Shown here: piece by piece, positions 44,622 through 53,132 of the stretch
Position numbering within the stretch: position 1 is the first letter of the stretch
Layout of the letters: each line of letters starts with the position of its first letter
DNA from: Pseudaminobacter sp047739745
Lineage (GTDB): Bacteria > Pseudomonadota > Alphaproteobacteria > Rhizobiales > Rhizobiaceae
Length of the DNA: 64,000 nt
Assembly: GCF_047739745.1 (NCBI RefSeq)
Contig: NZ_JBLLVA010000005.1
Span: forward strand, 124,001-188,000
Reading direction: 5' to 3'
Program-made: the position numbers and the translations under genes
Notes under the pieces: generated by a model
Seen by the model: only the letters and a program-made list of their open reading frames with translations
What the model was told of the DNA's origin: nothing
Databases searched by the model: none

Positions 44622-44986
44622 TGCAGCGTCCTTTCTCATCGGCAACCGGTCGTTCGACGCGATCGGCCGTCAAAGGACGGCGCGTCTACGCCAAGAAACG
44701 TGTGGACCTTCGCGCCAGTCCTACAAGCACGGTGTGCCCGCAACGAATCGTGCCTCATAAGATTGAACCCGGCGGAAATGTCGGCACCGAGCTGTCCAGA
44801 GAATATTGACCGTCGGAAACGAGCCCGCCTTGCGTCAGATCAAACTTTTCGGGCGGCCCGGGCGAGGCCTCTCGCCGACGCTTCGGCGGCCGCACCGGCA
44901 TGCCTTGCTATCGAAGTCGACTTAGTCCTCTGAACACCGTCAATTGCCCGAGCCAAGTGAATCTCGGGCAAGGGCGTGTGCAGCAG
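44622..44986. other. Gene-free stretch between CBS-BON and trxC
   Basis: No gene seen. It contains the weak box at 44830. Confidence 0.4.
44830..44843. promoter_or_regulatory. Weak FixK/FNR-type box, TTGCGTCAGATCAA
   Basis: One mismatch, about 215 bp upstream of the CBS-BON gene. Spacing gives no support, so it is kept only as a candidate. Confidence 0.3.
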
Positions 44987-45420
44987 TCAGGCTGCCGCGG
45001 TTGGCAGCCGCTCGCGCACCCAGCGGATGATCCGCCCGGCCGACATGGCTCCGGACACGCGCCCGAGTTCCCTACCGCCGCAAAACAAAACCATCGTCGG
45101 TATGCTGCGGATGCCGAGTTCTGTCGAGGCAGACTGCTCGACGTCGGAGTTGAGCTTCAGCAGAACGACGTCCGGCTCCAGTTCCCGTGCTGCCGCCTCG
45201 TAGGCGGGGGTCATTATTTGACAGGGGCCGCACCACGGTGTCCACACATCCACCAGCACGGGAAAGGTCGTCCGCTCCATATGACGCCTGAGAATTGCGC
45301 CGTCCACGTCCTGCGGACGTGCCTTGAAAAGAATGCCTCCGCACTTTCCGCATTTTGCCGAAGTCGCGGACCGCACCGGAGGTAGGCGGTTGACGCTGCC
45401 GCACTGGTTGCAGACGATCA
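44987..45420 (-). CDS. trxC: Thioredoxin 2 (TrxC type)
   Basis: 144 residues from the ATG at 45420. An N-terminal zinc-finger module with C-N-Q-C and C-G-K-C precedes a thioredoxin domain with the active site W-C-G-P-C and the cis-proline S-I-P-T. It reduces protein disulfides in the cytoplasm, and the zinc module is typical of TrxC. It is divergent from the ribosome-hibernation gene and shares a single FixK box with it. Confidence 0.9.
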
Positions 45421-45485
45421 TCCTCTCGCTCACTTTTCCTCTCCATGTACGCGGCACAAAGATGACCTGCGCCTCCGCGGACGCA

Positions 45486-45499
45486 TTGATGCGGATCAA
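45486..45499. promoter_or_regulatory. FixK/FNR-type box shared by divergent genes, TTGATGCGGATCAA
   Basis: Exact consensus. The centre lies 72.5 bp from the trxC start and 65.5 bp from the hibernation-factor start, so it can serve both directions. Confidence 0.75.
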
Positions 45500-45557
45500 T
45501 GCGCCGGGCGAGACGCTGGTCAATGATCGCATTCATATTTTGCAGGAACGATCCAGG

Positions 45558-46106
45558 ATGGAGAGCGAGCCGCAGATCAACTTCCGCGGAATGGAACCTT
45601 CCCCATCGGTGGAGGAAGTGGTGCGCGAAAGGATCGCCCGCCTGGGCCGTTTCCATGACCGGATCACCTTTTGTGCGGTCGTGATTGAAGCCCCTCATCG
45701 GCACGGCCGTCAAGGCAAGCTCTATCGCGTCCTAGTCGACATCGCCGTGCCCGGTGCGGCGATCGTCACCGGCATGTCTCGGAGGAACCATGACCACGAG
45801 GATGTTTATGTCGCCATCCGGGATAGCTTCGATGCCGCACAACGCAAGCTCGAGGATTTCGTCCGGAAAAATAGCGGCTATCGGGTCAAAACGCATCCAG
45901 AGACTCTTCACGGGACGCTCGCAAGGCTCATGCTCGGCGAAGGCTACGGCTTCATCCTTGCACAAGACGGTCACGAGTTCTTCTTCCGTCGGGAGAACAT
46001 GACGTCCCAGAAGGAGTGGTCAGTCCTGTCCGAGGGCAGGGAGGTCCGCTTTTCCGAACACGACGGTGCGCGGGGTCCTTATGCTTCGGCCGTTACGGTT
46101 GCATGA
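45558..46106 (+). CDS. Ribosome-hibernation factor (HPF/RaiA) fused to a cold-shock-like domain
   Basis: 182 residues from ATG 45558. Residues 1-105 match the HPF/RaiA fold that binds the 30S decoding centre (V-E-E-V-V-R-E-R-I-A-R-L; then D-V-Y-V-A-I-R-D-S-F-D-A-A-Q-R-K-L). Residues 115-182 look like a cold-shock domain (G-T-L-A-R-L with G-Y-G-F-I, F-F-F-R-R-E-N, L-S-E-G-R-E-V-R-F and G-P-Y-A-S-A-V). The usual dimerisation tail of long HPF is absent. It likely stores ribosomes and may also contact RNA during low-oxygen arrest. Confidence 0.8.
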   Translation: MESEPQINFRGMEPSPSVEEVVRERIARLGRFHDRITFCAVVIEAPHRHGRQGKLYRVLVDIAVPGAAIVTGMSRRNHDHEDVYVAIRDSFDAAQRKLEDFVRKNSGYRVKTHPETLHGTLARLMLGEGYGFILAQDGHEFFFRRENMTSQKEWSVLSEGREVRFSEHDGARGPYASAVTVA

Positions 46107-46167
46107 TGAAGCCTCTTGGGAGTCGTTGAGGTCGAGAAGCGAACGCCAACAGAGAGATTTGCAAGCG

Positions 46168-46614
46168 ATGAAAGAGAAAACGACCTGGGTGCTGCTGGCG
46201 GACGGAGCGCGCGCGCGTATCGTTCGCCAGATTAATCTCAAAGACGAAGAGCAGGTTGAGGATCTGGTGTTTGAGATCGACCACAAGCAGTTGGGCGAGA
46301 TCATGTCCGACAGGCCAGGGCGCAGCTTCGCCTCGGAAGGGAAGAGGCGATCTGCGCTTGAGTATCATTCGGAACCCGAAAAGGACCAGGAGGCCCGGTT
46401 CGCAGAAACTCTGGTTGCGGAACTGGAACAGCGCTTCCTTGCCCATGAGTTCCAGCGACTCGCGATCGTCGCCGAGCCACGGATGCTTGGCGTTTTGCGC
46501 CGGAAGCTGTCGCCGACGCTTCAACCAACCGTCGTGGTTGAAGTGGCGAAGGATCTGACGAAAGTGCCGCGGCAGGAACTTACTGCAGCGATCGGCCAGC
46601 TCGGCATAAAATAG
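46168..46614 (+). CDS. Host-attachment-protein family (PF10116-like)
   Basis: The 148-residue protein has the family pattern W-V-L-L-A-D-G-A-R-A-R-I near the start, a disordered middle around S-D-R-P-G-R-S-F and a C-terminal half with L-A-I-V-A-E-P-R-M-L-G-V-L-R. It resembles the release-factor/archaeal-eRF1 fold. The family name came from plant-attachment work, but a role at the ribosome is plausible, especially since it follows the HPF gene by 61 bases and is probably in the same operon. Confidence 0.75.
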   Translation: MKEKTTWVLLADGARARIVRQINLKDEEQVEDLVFEIDHKQLGEIMSDRPGRSFASEGKRRSALEYHSEPEKDQEARFAETLVAELEQRFLAHEFQRLAIVAEPRMLGVLRRKLSPTLQPTVVVEVAKDLTKVPRQELTAAIGQLGIK

Positions 46615-46894
46615 GGCGTCACGGGCAAGATGAGGCGTATCGGGCGGTCGATTTGCACTCGGTCCGAGAAGATCGCCGCTGTCCTGGCCCTGGGCCGATC
46701 AGGCATTTCTTCCGAGTTTGCAAATATCTGGACCGCTTATCCCGTTCCACTCAAGGGGTACTGTCCAAACAGCACTATCTGAACGAATCCCTGCCGAATT
46801 CGATGCGAACCGTGTCGGAGCTTCGCCCATTGCACAGGGGCGAGACGATGGTTCAAGATGGTAGGACTGGTCAGTGGATGCGCGCGCCTTGGCT

Positions 46895-48433
46895 TCACGC
46901 GGCGGCCAAGGCGAGAATATCGGAAACTATCGCGGCCGGAGGTCTGTCAGCCTCGAGGCGATGCCAAGTGACCTGACCGGCATCTCTCTGCAATTGGCGA
47001 GACAAGACGTCGACAGTCGCGTCGGAGGGGCCGCCGCGCCGCTGGTCGACACGATGCCACAGCACATCGGGAGAGACTTCCAGCCAGATGCCCAGGAACG
47101 GCACATGGCGATCCGTGGCGACCTGCTCGATGCGCGCGCGGTCGCGGGGCCGATCGAACACTGCGTCGACAATCACTGAACCGCTCTCGGCCAGGACAAG
47201 GCCTGCCCGCCAGGCCATCTCCCGATAGACCCGCTCAGAGATTTCCGGCCGATAAGCTTTCTCGGGGAGGCGGGTCTCGGGCGACACGCCATGCATCGTC
47301 TTGCGGATCCGGTCGCTTTCCAGCATTCGCGCGCCGGGAGGCGCGCCGATATACGCAGCAAGCGCTTCGGTTACAGTCGTTTTGCCTGAACCGCTCAGCC
47401 CGCCAATGGCGATGAGAAGCGTGGAACGCGCTTGCAGCAGTTCCGATGCGAGGTCGAAATAGGCATGTGCATCGCGGGTCAGCTTCCCAGACGGGTCGCC
47501 GTTTTCTTCTATCAGCGTGGCAAGGACATGAGCACGAACGGCCGCCCTGATCGCCATCAGAAAAGGCAGAAGAACGAACCCGTCTTCATTGTCGGTCTCA
47601 TCGAGATACCGGTTCGCCACAAGATTGGCGAGTTCCGGGAACCCGCGGTGCCACAGGTCCATGAGCAGAAAGGACACGTCATAGAGCACATCCGTCGTCG
47701 CAATCCGCTCATTGAACTCGATGCAATCAAACAGGCAGGGCTGGTTTTCCAGCACGCAGATATTGCGCAGGTGCAGATCGCCATGGCAGCGGCGCACCTT
47801 ACCGACCGCCTCGCGCTGATCCAATACATCGGCAAGGCGCGACAACGTCGCCCGGAATGCAGCGTCCAGAACGTCGATTTTGTTCTCGTCGAAAACGCGG
47901 CTGGTGGCAAAGCCGGCCCTGTTGATGTCGAGCACGCCGGCGAGGTTCGCCGCCCCGCTGCCTGCATGCACGACTGGAGCCTGACTGTGGAAACGCGCGA
48001 CCATGCGGGCGGTTTTCGTCATTAGATCGGGCGTGAGCCTGCCACCTTCCGCCATGCGATCCAGCAGTTGCGCTTGGTCGAAGCGGTTCATTTCAACGAC
48101 CGCATCGACCAATTCTCCATTCCCATCGAACGCAAGTCCACCGCCCGGCTCGCGGGTGATCCGCCGGATGCCGAGATAGAGATCCGGCGCAGTGAGTGCA
48201 TTGAGTTCCACCTCCTTCCGGCAGGCGGCAAGGCGCAGTTCGGGAGCTGAGAAATCGACGTAAGGGAGATGCACCGCCCGTTTCAGCTTGAAGGCTCGGT
48301 CACCAGAAAGGAATATCACCGAAATATGTGTCTCAATGATTTCGGCCGGGGCTGCGATGCCGAACGTGAGTGGATCTGCCAGGAAAGCCATTGCTTCAGC
48401 CTGGTCGCTAAGAATCAAGGAACGCTCCTTCAT
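46895..48433 (-). CDS. Two-domain kinase: aminoglycoside-phosphotransferase-like plus P-loop kinase
   Basis: 512 residues. The N-terminal half has H-I-S-V-I-F-L-S-G-D-R-A-F-K-L-K-R and the APH catalytic loop C-H-G-D-L-H-L-R-N with F-D-C-I-E-F-N. The C-terminal half (from about 335) has a Walker A G-G-L-S-G-S-G-K-T-T and zeta-toxin-like or gluconate-kinase-like features. The substrate is unknown; the family is not known as an antibiotic-resistance enzyme. Its start overlaps the cysQ stop (ATGA), so the two are coupled. A related single-domain gene lies at 52024. Confidence 0.8.
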   Translation of the reverse strand: MKERSLILSDQAEAMAFLADPLTFGIAAPAEIIETHISVIFLSGDRAFKLKRAVHLPYVDFSAPELRLAACRKEVELNALTAPDLYLGIRRITREPGGGLAFDGNGELVDAVVEMNRFDQAQLLDRMAEGGRLTPDLMTKTARMVARFHSQAPVVHAGSGAANLAGVLDINRAGFATSRVFDENKIDVLDAAFRATLSRLADVLDQREAVGKVRRCHGDLHLRNICVLENQPCLFDCIEFNERIATTDVLYDVSFLLMDLWHRGFPELANLVANRYLDETDNEDGFVLLPFLMAIRAAVRAHVLATLIEENGDPSGKLTRDAHAYFDLASELLQARSTLLIAIGGLSGSGKTTVTEALAAYIGAPPGARMLESDRIRKTMHGVSPETRLPEKAYRPEISERVYREMAWRAGLVLAESGSVIVDAVFDRPRDRARIEQVATDRHVPFLGIWLEVSPDVLWHRVDQRRGGPSDATVDVLSRQLQRDAGQVTWHRLEADRPPAAIVSDILALAAA

Positions 48434-49242
48434 TCTCGATCACCAGCAAGGGCCGGATCACGATCCTGGTCCCTACTCCGGCCAGACTGTGCGCCCGCGC
48501 AGACAAAGGAGGGATTTTCCCAGTTGGGCTTGCCGTAGACGAGCTGCTTGCCCTCTGTTGTGAGCACAGTGCCGCCAGCTGCTTGAAGGATGGCGTGAGG
48601 CGCGGCGGTGTCCCACTCCATTGTACGGCCCGGCCGGACATACAGATCCGCCTTCCCCTCTGCTATCCGACAGAATTTCAGCCCGGAACCCATCCTGACC
48701 GTTTCAGCGACCTCGTACCTGGCGAGCATCGACGGGAGGCGCTGATCATTCGCATCATGCCGACTGACCAAGGCGATAGGCCCCTCTCGAGGAACGTCTC
48801 GGACTTGAATGGGCATGTCCGTCCCGCCTGTACGTTTCCATGCACCTCGTCCGACGACGCCGGTGAACACTTCATGTCGAGCAGGTGCAGCAACAGCTCC
48901 CAATACCACCTCATGGTCTCGAACGAGGCCGATATTGACGACGAACTCATCGAGGTTGGCTGCGAATTCCCGAGTGCCGTCTAATGGATCGACCAACCAG
49001 AAGACGCTCGGAATCGGTTCGGCTCGGTTCGTGGTGGATTCCTCGGCGATGGCCGGGATGTCAGGTGTCCGGGTTCTTAATCCGTTGAGAATGGTTCGCT
49101 GTGAGATGAGATCGGCGTCCGTCACAGGAGATCGGTCTAGCTTTTCAGAAACCGTGTAGCCGCGTGCGCGGATCGCAAGAATCTCGGCCCCGGCTTGGTC
49201 AGCCAGTCGCGCAGCAAGGGTAACGAGATCAAGATCATCCAT
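48430..49242 (-). CDS. cysQ: 3'(2'),5'-bisphosphate nucleotidase
   Basis: About 270 residues from the ATG at 49242. It belongs to the inositol-phosphatase superfamily, with the metal site in E-E-S and D-P-L-D-G-T-R-E-F, and W-D-T-A-A-P near residue 210. It removes the 3' phosphate from PAP/PAPS, limiting a nucleotide that inhibits RNA-degrading exonucleases and sulfotransferases. Two exact FixK boxes lie in the divergent region to groEL. The gene is followed, with overlap, by the two-domain kinase. Confidence 0.85.
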   Translation of the reverse strand: MDDLDLVTLAARLADQAGAEILAIRARGYTVSEKLDRSPVTDADLISQRTILNGLRTRTPDIPAIAEESTTNRAEPIPSVFWLVDPLDGTREFAANLDEFVVNIGLVRDHEVVLGAVAAPARHEVFTGVVGRGAWKRTGGTDMPIQVRDVPREGPIALVSRHDANDQRLPSMLARYEVAETVRMGSGLKFCRIAEGKADLYVRPGRTMEWDTAAPHAILQAAGGTVLTTEGKQLVYGKPNWENPSFVCAGAQSGRSRDQDRDPALAGDRE

Positions 49243-49276
49243 TTGAAAACAATGGGGCAGCCAATTCTTAACGGCA

Positions 49277-49290
49277 TTGATGGACATCAA
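49277..49290. promoter_or_regulatory. FixK/FNR-type box, TTGATGGACATCAA
   Basis: Exact consensus, first of a pair. The centre is 41.5 bp from the cysQ ATG and 130 bp from groEL. Confidence 0.65.
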
Positions 49291-49308
49291 ATCCGGGGCA
49301 CGGCGCAG

Positions 49309-49322
49309 TTGATCCGCATCAA
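49309..49322. promoter_or_regulatory. FixK/FNR-type box, TTGATCCGCATCAA
   Basis: Exact consensus, second of a pair, 32 bp (about three helical turns) from the first. The centre is 73.5 bp from the cysQ start and 98.5 bp from the groEL start. Confidence 0.75.
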
Positions 49323-49413
49323 TCCCAACGACGCAACGTGATGGCAGAATGACATTCGCAGTTGGAACGGTCTGGCGACCGGGCAGCTTCCGGACGTTCA
49401 AGAGGTCGATGAA

Positions 49414-51036
49414 ATGGCTCACAAACAGGTGCTGTTCCGTTCCGAAGCCCGTGAGAAGATTTTGCGGGGCTGTGCGCAGCTTGCCGATGCCGTGCGGGTC
49501 ACGCTCGGGCCACGCTCGAAATCAGTGCTGATCGAGAGGAAATGGGGCACGCCGATCGTCTGCAACGATGGCGTCACCATTGCAAAGGAGTTCGATCTCA
49601 AGGATCCGGAGGAAAATCTCGGGGCGCGGATGCTGAGGCAAGCGGCGGAGAAGACGGGGGATATGGTCGGGGACGGCACCAGCACATCGACAATCCTCGC
49701 CCACGCGATGTTCGCCGACGGAGTGCGCAATGTCGTGGCGGGTGCCAGCGCGATCGACATCAAGCGTGGGCTCGACCGGGCTGCGAAACGCGCGGTCGAG
49801 GCGCTGAAAGCGATCTCCAAGCCCGTTCAGACGCGGCGGGAGAAAGAGCAGGTCGCGACAATCTCGGCGCATAACGATGCTGGCATCGGTGACCTGATCG
49901 GGACAGCGATGGAGAAAGTCGGTGACGAGGGCGTCATCATGGTGGAGGAAGCCAAGACCACCGAGACGGTTCTTGACGTGGTCGAGGGCATGCAGTTCGA
50001 CCGGGGCTTCCTGTCACCCTATTTCGTGAGCGACATGGACAAGATGGAAGCCGTGCTGGAGGACGCGCTTGTGTTGGTCGTCGATCGCAAGATCAGTTCG
50101 CTGAACGATTTGGTCAAGCTGCTCGAAGCGGTTGCCAAGTCGGGCGCCCCTCTGCTCATCGTGGCCGAGGAGGTGGAGGGGGAAGCGCTCGCCACCCTGA
50201 TTGTCAACCACATCCGCGGGACGCTGAAGAGCTGCGCGGTCAAGGCCCCCGGGTTCGGTGACAGGCGCAAGGCCATGCTCCAGGACATTGCTATTTTGAC
50301 CGGAGCACAGGTCATTTCCGAGGAACTGGGCATCAAGCTGGAGAACGTGACGATGGAACAGCTCGGCCGCGCCAGGCGTGTTGTGTGCGACAAGGAGAAC
50401 ACGACGATTGTGGGTGGGGCTGGAGACAGCACGGCGATCAAGGCAAGAATCGAGCAGATCAGGCGGGAGATCGAGAATACGACCAGCGATTACGACCGCG
50501 AGAAGCTCAGGGAACGGCTTGCGAAGCTGGCCGGAGGCGTTGCGGTGGTCAAGGTCGGCGCGCCGACCGAATCTGAAATGAAGTCGAGGAAAGAGGCGTT
50601 AGATGATGCGATCAGCGCCACCAAGGCGGCGGTCGCCGAAGGAATCGTGCCAGGCGGCGGACTGGCGCTGCTGCGCTGCATTGCGGCTGTCGAGAAGGAG
50701 GAGAAGCTCGTTGAAGGCGACGAGCGTACCGGCGTGCAGATCCTGAGACGGGCCCTCGAGACCCCGGTGGGTCAGATCGCGGAAAATTCCGCCGTCGATG
50801 GTGGGGTGGTGGTCGCGAAAATGCTGGAAGGCAAAGGCAATTTTGGCTTCGATGCGGGGCGCAAGCAATATGTCGATCTGGTCGAGGCAGGCATCATCGA
50901 TCCGACCAAGGTCGTGCGCGTGGCTCTGGAAAATGCGGTGTCGGTCGCCAGTACGCTTCTTCTCACTGAAGCGACCATGACGGAGATTCCCGAAGAAAAG
51001 CCGACGCAACCGATCGGGTCGGATTTGGCAATGTAA
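49414..51036 (+). CDS. groEL: GroEL-type chaperonin, solitary copy without GroES
   Basis: The 540-residue protein has the chaperonin hallmarks V-G-D-G-T-S-T, G-D-R-R-K-A-M-L and V-P-G-G-G-L-A-L-L-R. The C-terminus ends S-D-L-A-M without the glycine-methionine tail of housekeeping GroEL. No groES precedes it; instead, cysQ is divergent and two FixK boxes lie upstream. It probably is an accessory chaperonin for low-oxygen conditions that uses the genome's main GroES. A PRPP synthetase gene follows after 55 bases and a hairpin. Confidence 0.9.
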   Translation: MAHKQVLFRSEAREKILRGCAQLADAVRVTLGPRSKSVLIERKWGTPIVCNDGVTIAKEFDLKDPEENLGARMLRQAAEKTGDMVGDGTSTSTILAHAMFADGVRNVVAGASAIDIKRGLDRAAKRAVEALKAISKPVQTRREKEQVATISAHNDAGIGDLIGTAMEKVGDEGVIMVEEAKTTETVLDVVEGMQFDRGFLSPYFVSDMDKMEAVLEDALVLVVDRKISSLNDLVKLLEAVAKSGAPLLIVAEEVEGEALATLIVNHIRGTLKSCAVKAPGFGDRRKAMLQDIAILTGAQVISEELGIKLENVTMEQLGRARRVVCDKENTTIVGGAGDSTAIKARIEQIRREIENTTSDYDREKLRERLAKLAGGVAVVKVGAPTESEMKSRKEALDDAISATKAAVAEGIVPGGGLALLRCIAAVEKEEKLVEGDERTGVQILRRALETPVGQIAENSAVDGGVVVAKMLEGKGNFGFDAGRKQYVDLVEAGIIDPTKVVRVALENAVSVASTLLLTEATMTEIPEEKPTQPIGSDLAM

Positions 51037-51043
51037 GGACGTG

Positions 51044-51073
51044 CGCGGACCGCAGGCTTGCCGGAGGTCCGCG
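51044..51073 (+). promoter_or_regulatory. Hairpin between groEL and the PRPP synthetase gene
   Basis: CGCGGACC and GGTCCGCG form an 8-bp stem around a 14-base loop. There is no T run. It could reduce read-through into the next gene or protect the groEL message. Confidence 0.45.
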
Positions 51074-51091
51074 GTGGGAATTGAGGTATCA

Positions 51092-52096
51092 ATGCGTCTA
51101 TTCGCTTTGAAGGGGAGTGACAGCCTTGGCATCGCGGTTGCGGGTGCCATGAGTATGGGGCTCGACCCGCATGAGGAACGCGACTTCGAGGACGGTGAGC
51201 ATAAGGCCCGGCCGCTGGTAAGCGTGCGCGGTGAGGACGTCTATATCGTCCATAGTCTCGCCGGTGACCCTGGCGCGTCTGCCAATGACAAACTCGTCAA
51301 GCTCCTGTTCTTCATCGCCACCTGCCGGGAGAACGGCGCCGCCCGCGTAACGGCGATTGTCCCCTATCTCGCTTACGCCCGCAAGGACCGGCAGACAAAG
51401 GAACGCGACCCGGTGACGACTCGTTATGTTGCGCAACTCTTCGAGGCGGTCGGCATCGACTGCGTGGCGGCGCTGCAGGTGCACAATTTCGTAGCGTTCC
51501 AAAACGCGTTCCGCTGCCGGACAGTCCACCTGGATGCGCGCAAGCTCTTTTGTCCGGCAATCCGGAAGTTGGCTCAGGGCCAGCCGGTCGTGATCTTTTC
51601 TCCCGACGGTGGCGGCATAAAGCGAGCGGAGCTGCTCCGGCAATGCTACGAAGCCGAGGCTGGAGGGGAGGTCGGATTTGGCTTCATGGAGAAGCGCCGC
51701 AGTCGCGGCGTCGTGTCAGGCGACCTCTTCTCGGGCGACGTGGACGGCAGGGCGGTCTTTCTTGTCGATGACATGATCAGCACCGGCGGCACTATGCTCA
51801 GGGCGGCCCATGCATGTCGTACACGCGGCGCGAAAGCAGTTCATGCGATAGCCACTCACGGGCTCTTTGGCATCGGCTCCGACGCTCTCCTGGCGGGAAG
51901 CGCTGTAGACCGTATTGTCGTCTCCGACAGCCTTGCGTCCGCGACGAAAGCTGCAGGTGGCCATGAAGTCAAGCTCGAGGTGATCTCGTGCGCATCGCTG
52001 ATAGCCGAGGCGATCAGACGTCTTCATACGAACGGGGTCGATCTCGGATCTGGTCGGTATGGAAAGCTGAGCTGGTGCTTCGCCAATGCGATGTAG
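51092..52096 (+). CDS. prs: Ribose-phosphate pyrophosphokinase (PRPP synthetase)
   Basis: 334 residues from ATG 51092. It contains P-Y-L-A-Y-A-R-K-D-R-Q-T-K (ATP-binding flexible loop), S-P-D-G-G-G and the PRPP loop V-D-D-M-I-S-T-G-G-T. It makes PRPP from ribose-5-phosphate and ATP. The sequence is diverged from housekeeping Prs, so this is probably a second, regulon-specific copy. The phosphoribosyltransferase at 30359 is a possible user of its product. The last 73 bases overlap, tail to tail, the kinase-like gene on the other strand. Confidence 0.8.
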   Translation: MRLFALKGSDSLGIAVAGAMSMGLDPHEERDFEDGEHKARPLVSVRGEDVYIVHSLAGDPGASANDKLVKLLFFIATCRENGAARVTAIVPYLAYARKDRQTKERDPVTTRYVAQLFEAVGIDCVAALQVHNFVAFQNAFRCRTVHLDARKLFCPAIRKLAQGQPVVIFSPDGGGIKRAELLRQCYEAEAGGEVGFGFMEKRRSRGVVSGDLFSGDVDGRAVFLVDDMISTGGTMLRAAHACRTRGAKAVHAIATHGLFGIGSDALLAGSAVDRIVVSDSLASATKAAGGHEVKLEVISCASLIAEAIRRLHTNGVDLGSGRYGKLSWCFANAM

Positions 52097-53048
52097 GACA
52101 GGGCGAGCGGCTTCCATTTCTCGGGTTGACGCACCGGCGCTTCCAGCAAATGCGCCATGCAAAGACGTGCCCTTAGAAGCATCCGGAAGCCGCCGTAGAA
52201 TGCAAGAAGATCTCCGTCTGGCCGTCCCCCCAATCTCGCGGCCAACGTATTCAGGAGAAAGGCGCGTATCCACGACCTACCCGAACATTCCAGTCCGATA
52301 TAATTGACCTCGTCATAAGGGTCCAGGATGCGCATCGGACGGCTGAATTCCAGGCAGTCTATGATCTGGACGGGCTCGCCGAGATTGACGTGTTCCGGCC
52401 TCAGGTCACCATGGCCTTCGACAATGTGGCCATCCGCGATCCGTCGCCTGATCTTCGGTTCGATCGATCCAAGTGCCCGGTCGGCGGCATCGAGTACTGG
52501 ACTGGCAACATCACGCACCCAGAGTTCCGGCAGTTGCAGGGTGGTCCGGTTGACTGCCTGTTCGTCGGCAAGATGCTTGAGATAAAGGCCTCCATCCGCG
52601 ACCTCGGGCGTGCTGCCCATATAGAAGCGAGCCATAAGCTCGCCGATGCGGCGGACGTCCGCTTCCGACACGCGGCCTTCGCGTAGCCGCACATCCAGCA
52701 TGTCGGCATGGCGCAGCCGCTTCATTTCCACAAGCCAGTCAATGATCAGGCCGTGGCCGTTCAGCGCAAGGCGGCCTGTCCGGTCCACGCGTAGAGGGAT
52801 GACCGCGAGATAAGTCTGGCTGGCGAGCCTGCGGTTCAGGCGCAGTTCCTCCTCGCAATAGAAGCGACGGCGGTCCAGCGTGCTGAAATCGAGGAAAGGG
52901 TATTTGACCGGCTTCTTGAGCTTGTAGACGCGGTCGTCGGCGAGGAACACCCAAGACATATGGGTTTCCCTTACCTCGACATTGGTCGTCGCATGGGGAA
53001 AACTGCCCGGGAACTCAGGAATTCCACCTTTTCCGCAAGTGTTACCAT
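52024..53048 (-). CDS. Aminoglycoside-phosphotransferase-like kinase, probable N-terminal frameshift
   Basis: The main frame encodes H-M-S-W-V-F-L-A-D-D-R-V-Y-K-L-K-K-P and the catalytic-loop equivalent G-H-G-D-L-R-P-E-H-V. It matches the N-terminal half of the kinase at 46895. The family-like start (M-V-T-L-A-E-K-V-E-F-L) is in another frame, from an ATG at 53048. The two frames would join near 53005-53020 if one base were gained or lost. The alternative start at 53100 in the main frame would sit only 25 bp from the FixK box. It may be a slightly damaged gene or contain a sequencing error. Substrate unknown. Confidence 0.6.
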
Positions 53049-53118
53049 GTGCGTTCCAGGAGCTAAAGAACCAAGGGGGCGATCCAAGGCAGTCCATCAT
53101 GCACCGACGCCGTTCGCC

Positions 53119-53132
53119 TTGACGCGTATCAA
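53119..53132. promoter_or_regulatory. FixK/FNR-type box overlapping the mgtA stop codon, TTGACGCGTATCAA
   Basis: Exact consensus. The minus-strand TTGA half contains the TGA stop of mgtA. The centre is 77.5 bp upstream of the ATG at 53048. Confidence 0.7.

Noticed and set aside
46895..48433. Antibiotic-resistance kinase
   Set aside because: The aminoglycoside-phosphotransferase fold is shared by many metabolic kinases; the fusion to a P-loop kinase and the link to cysQ argue against resistance.
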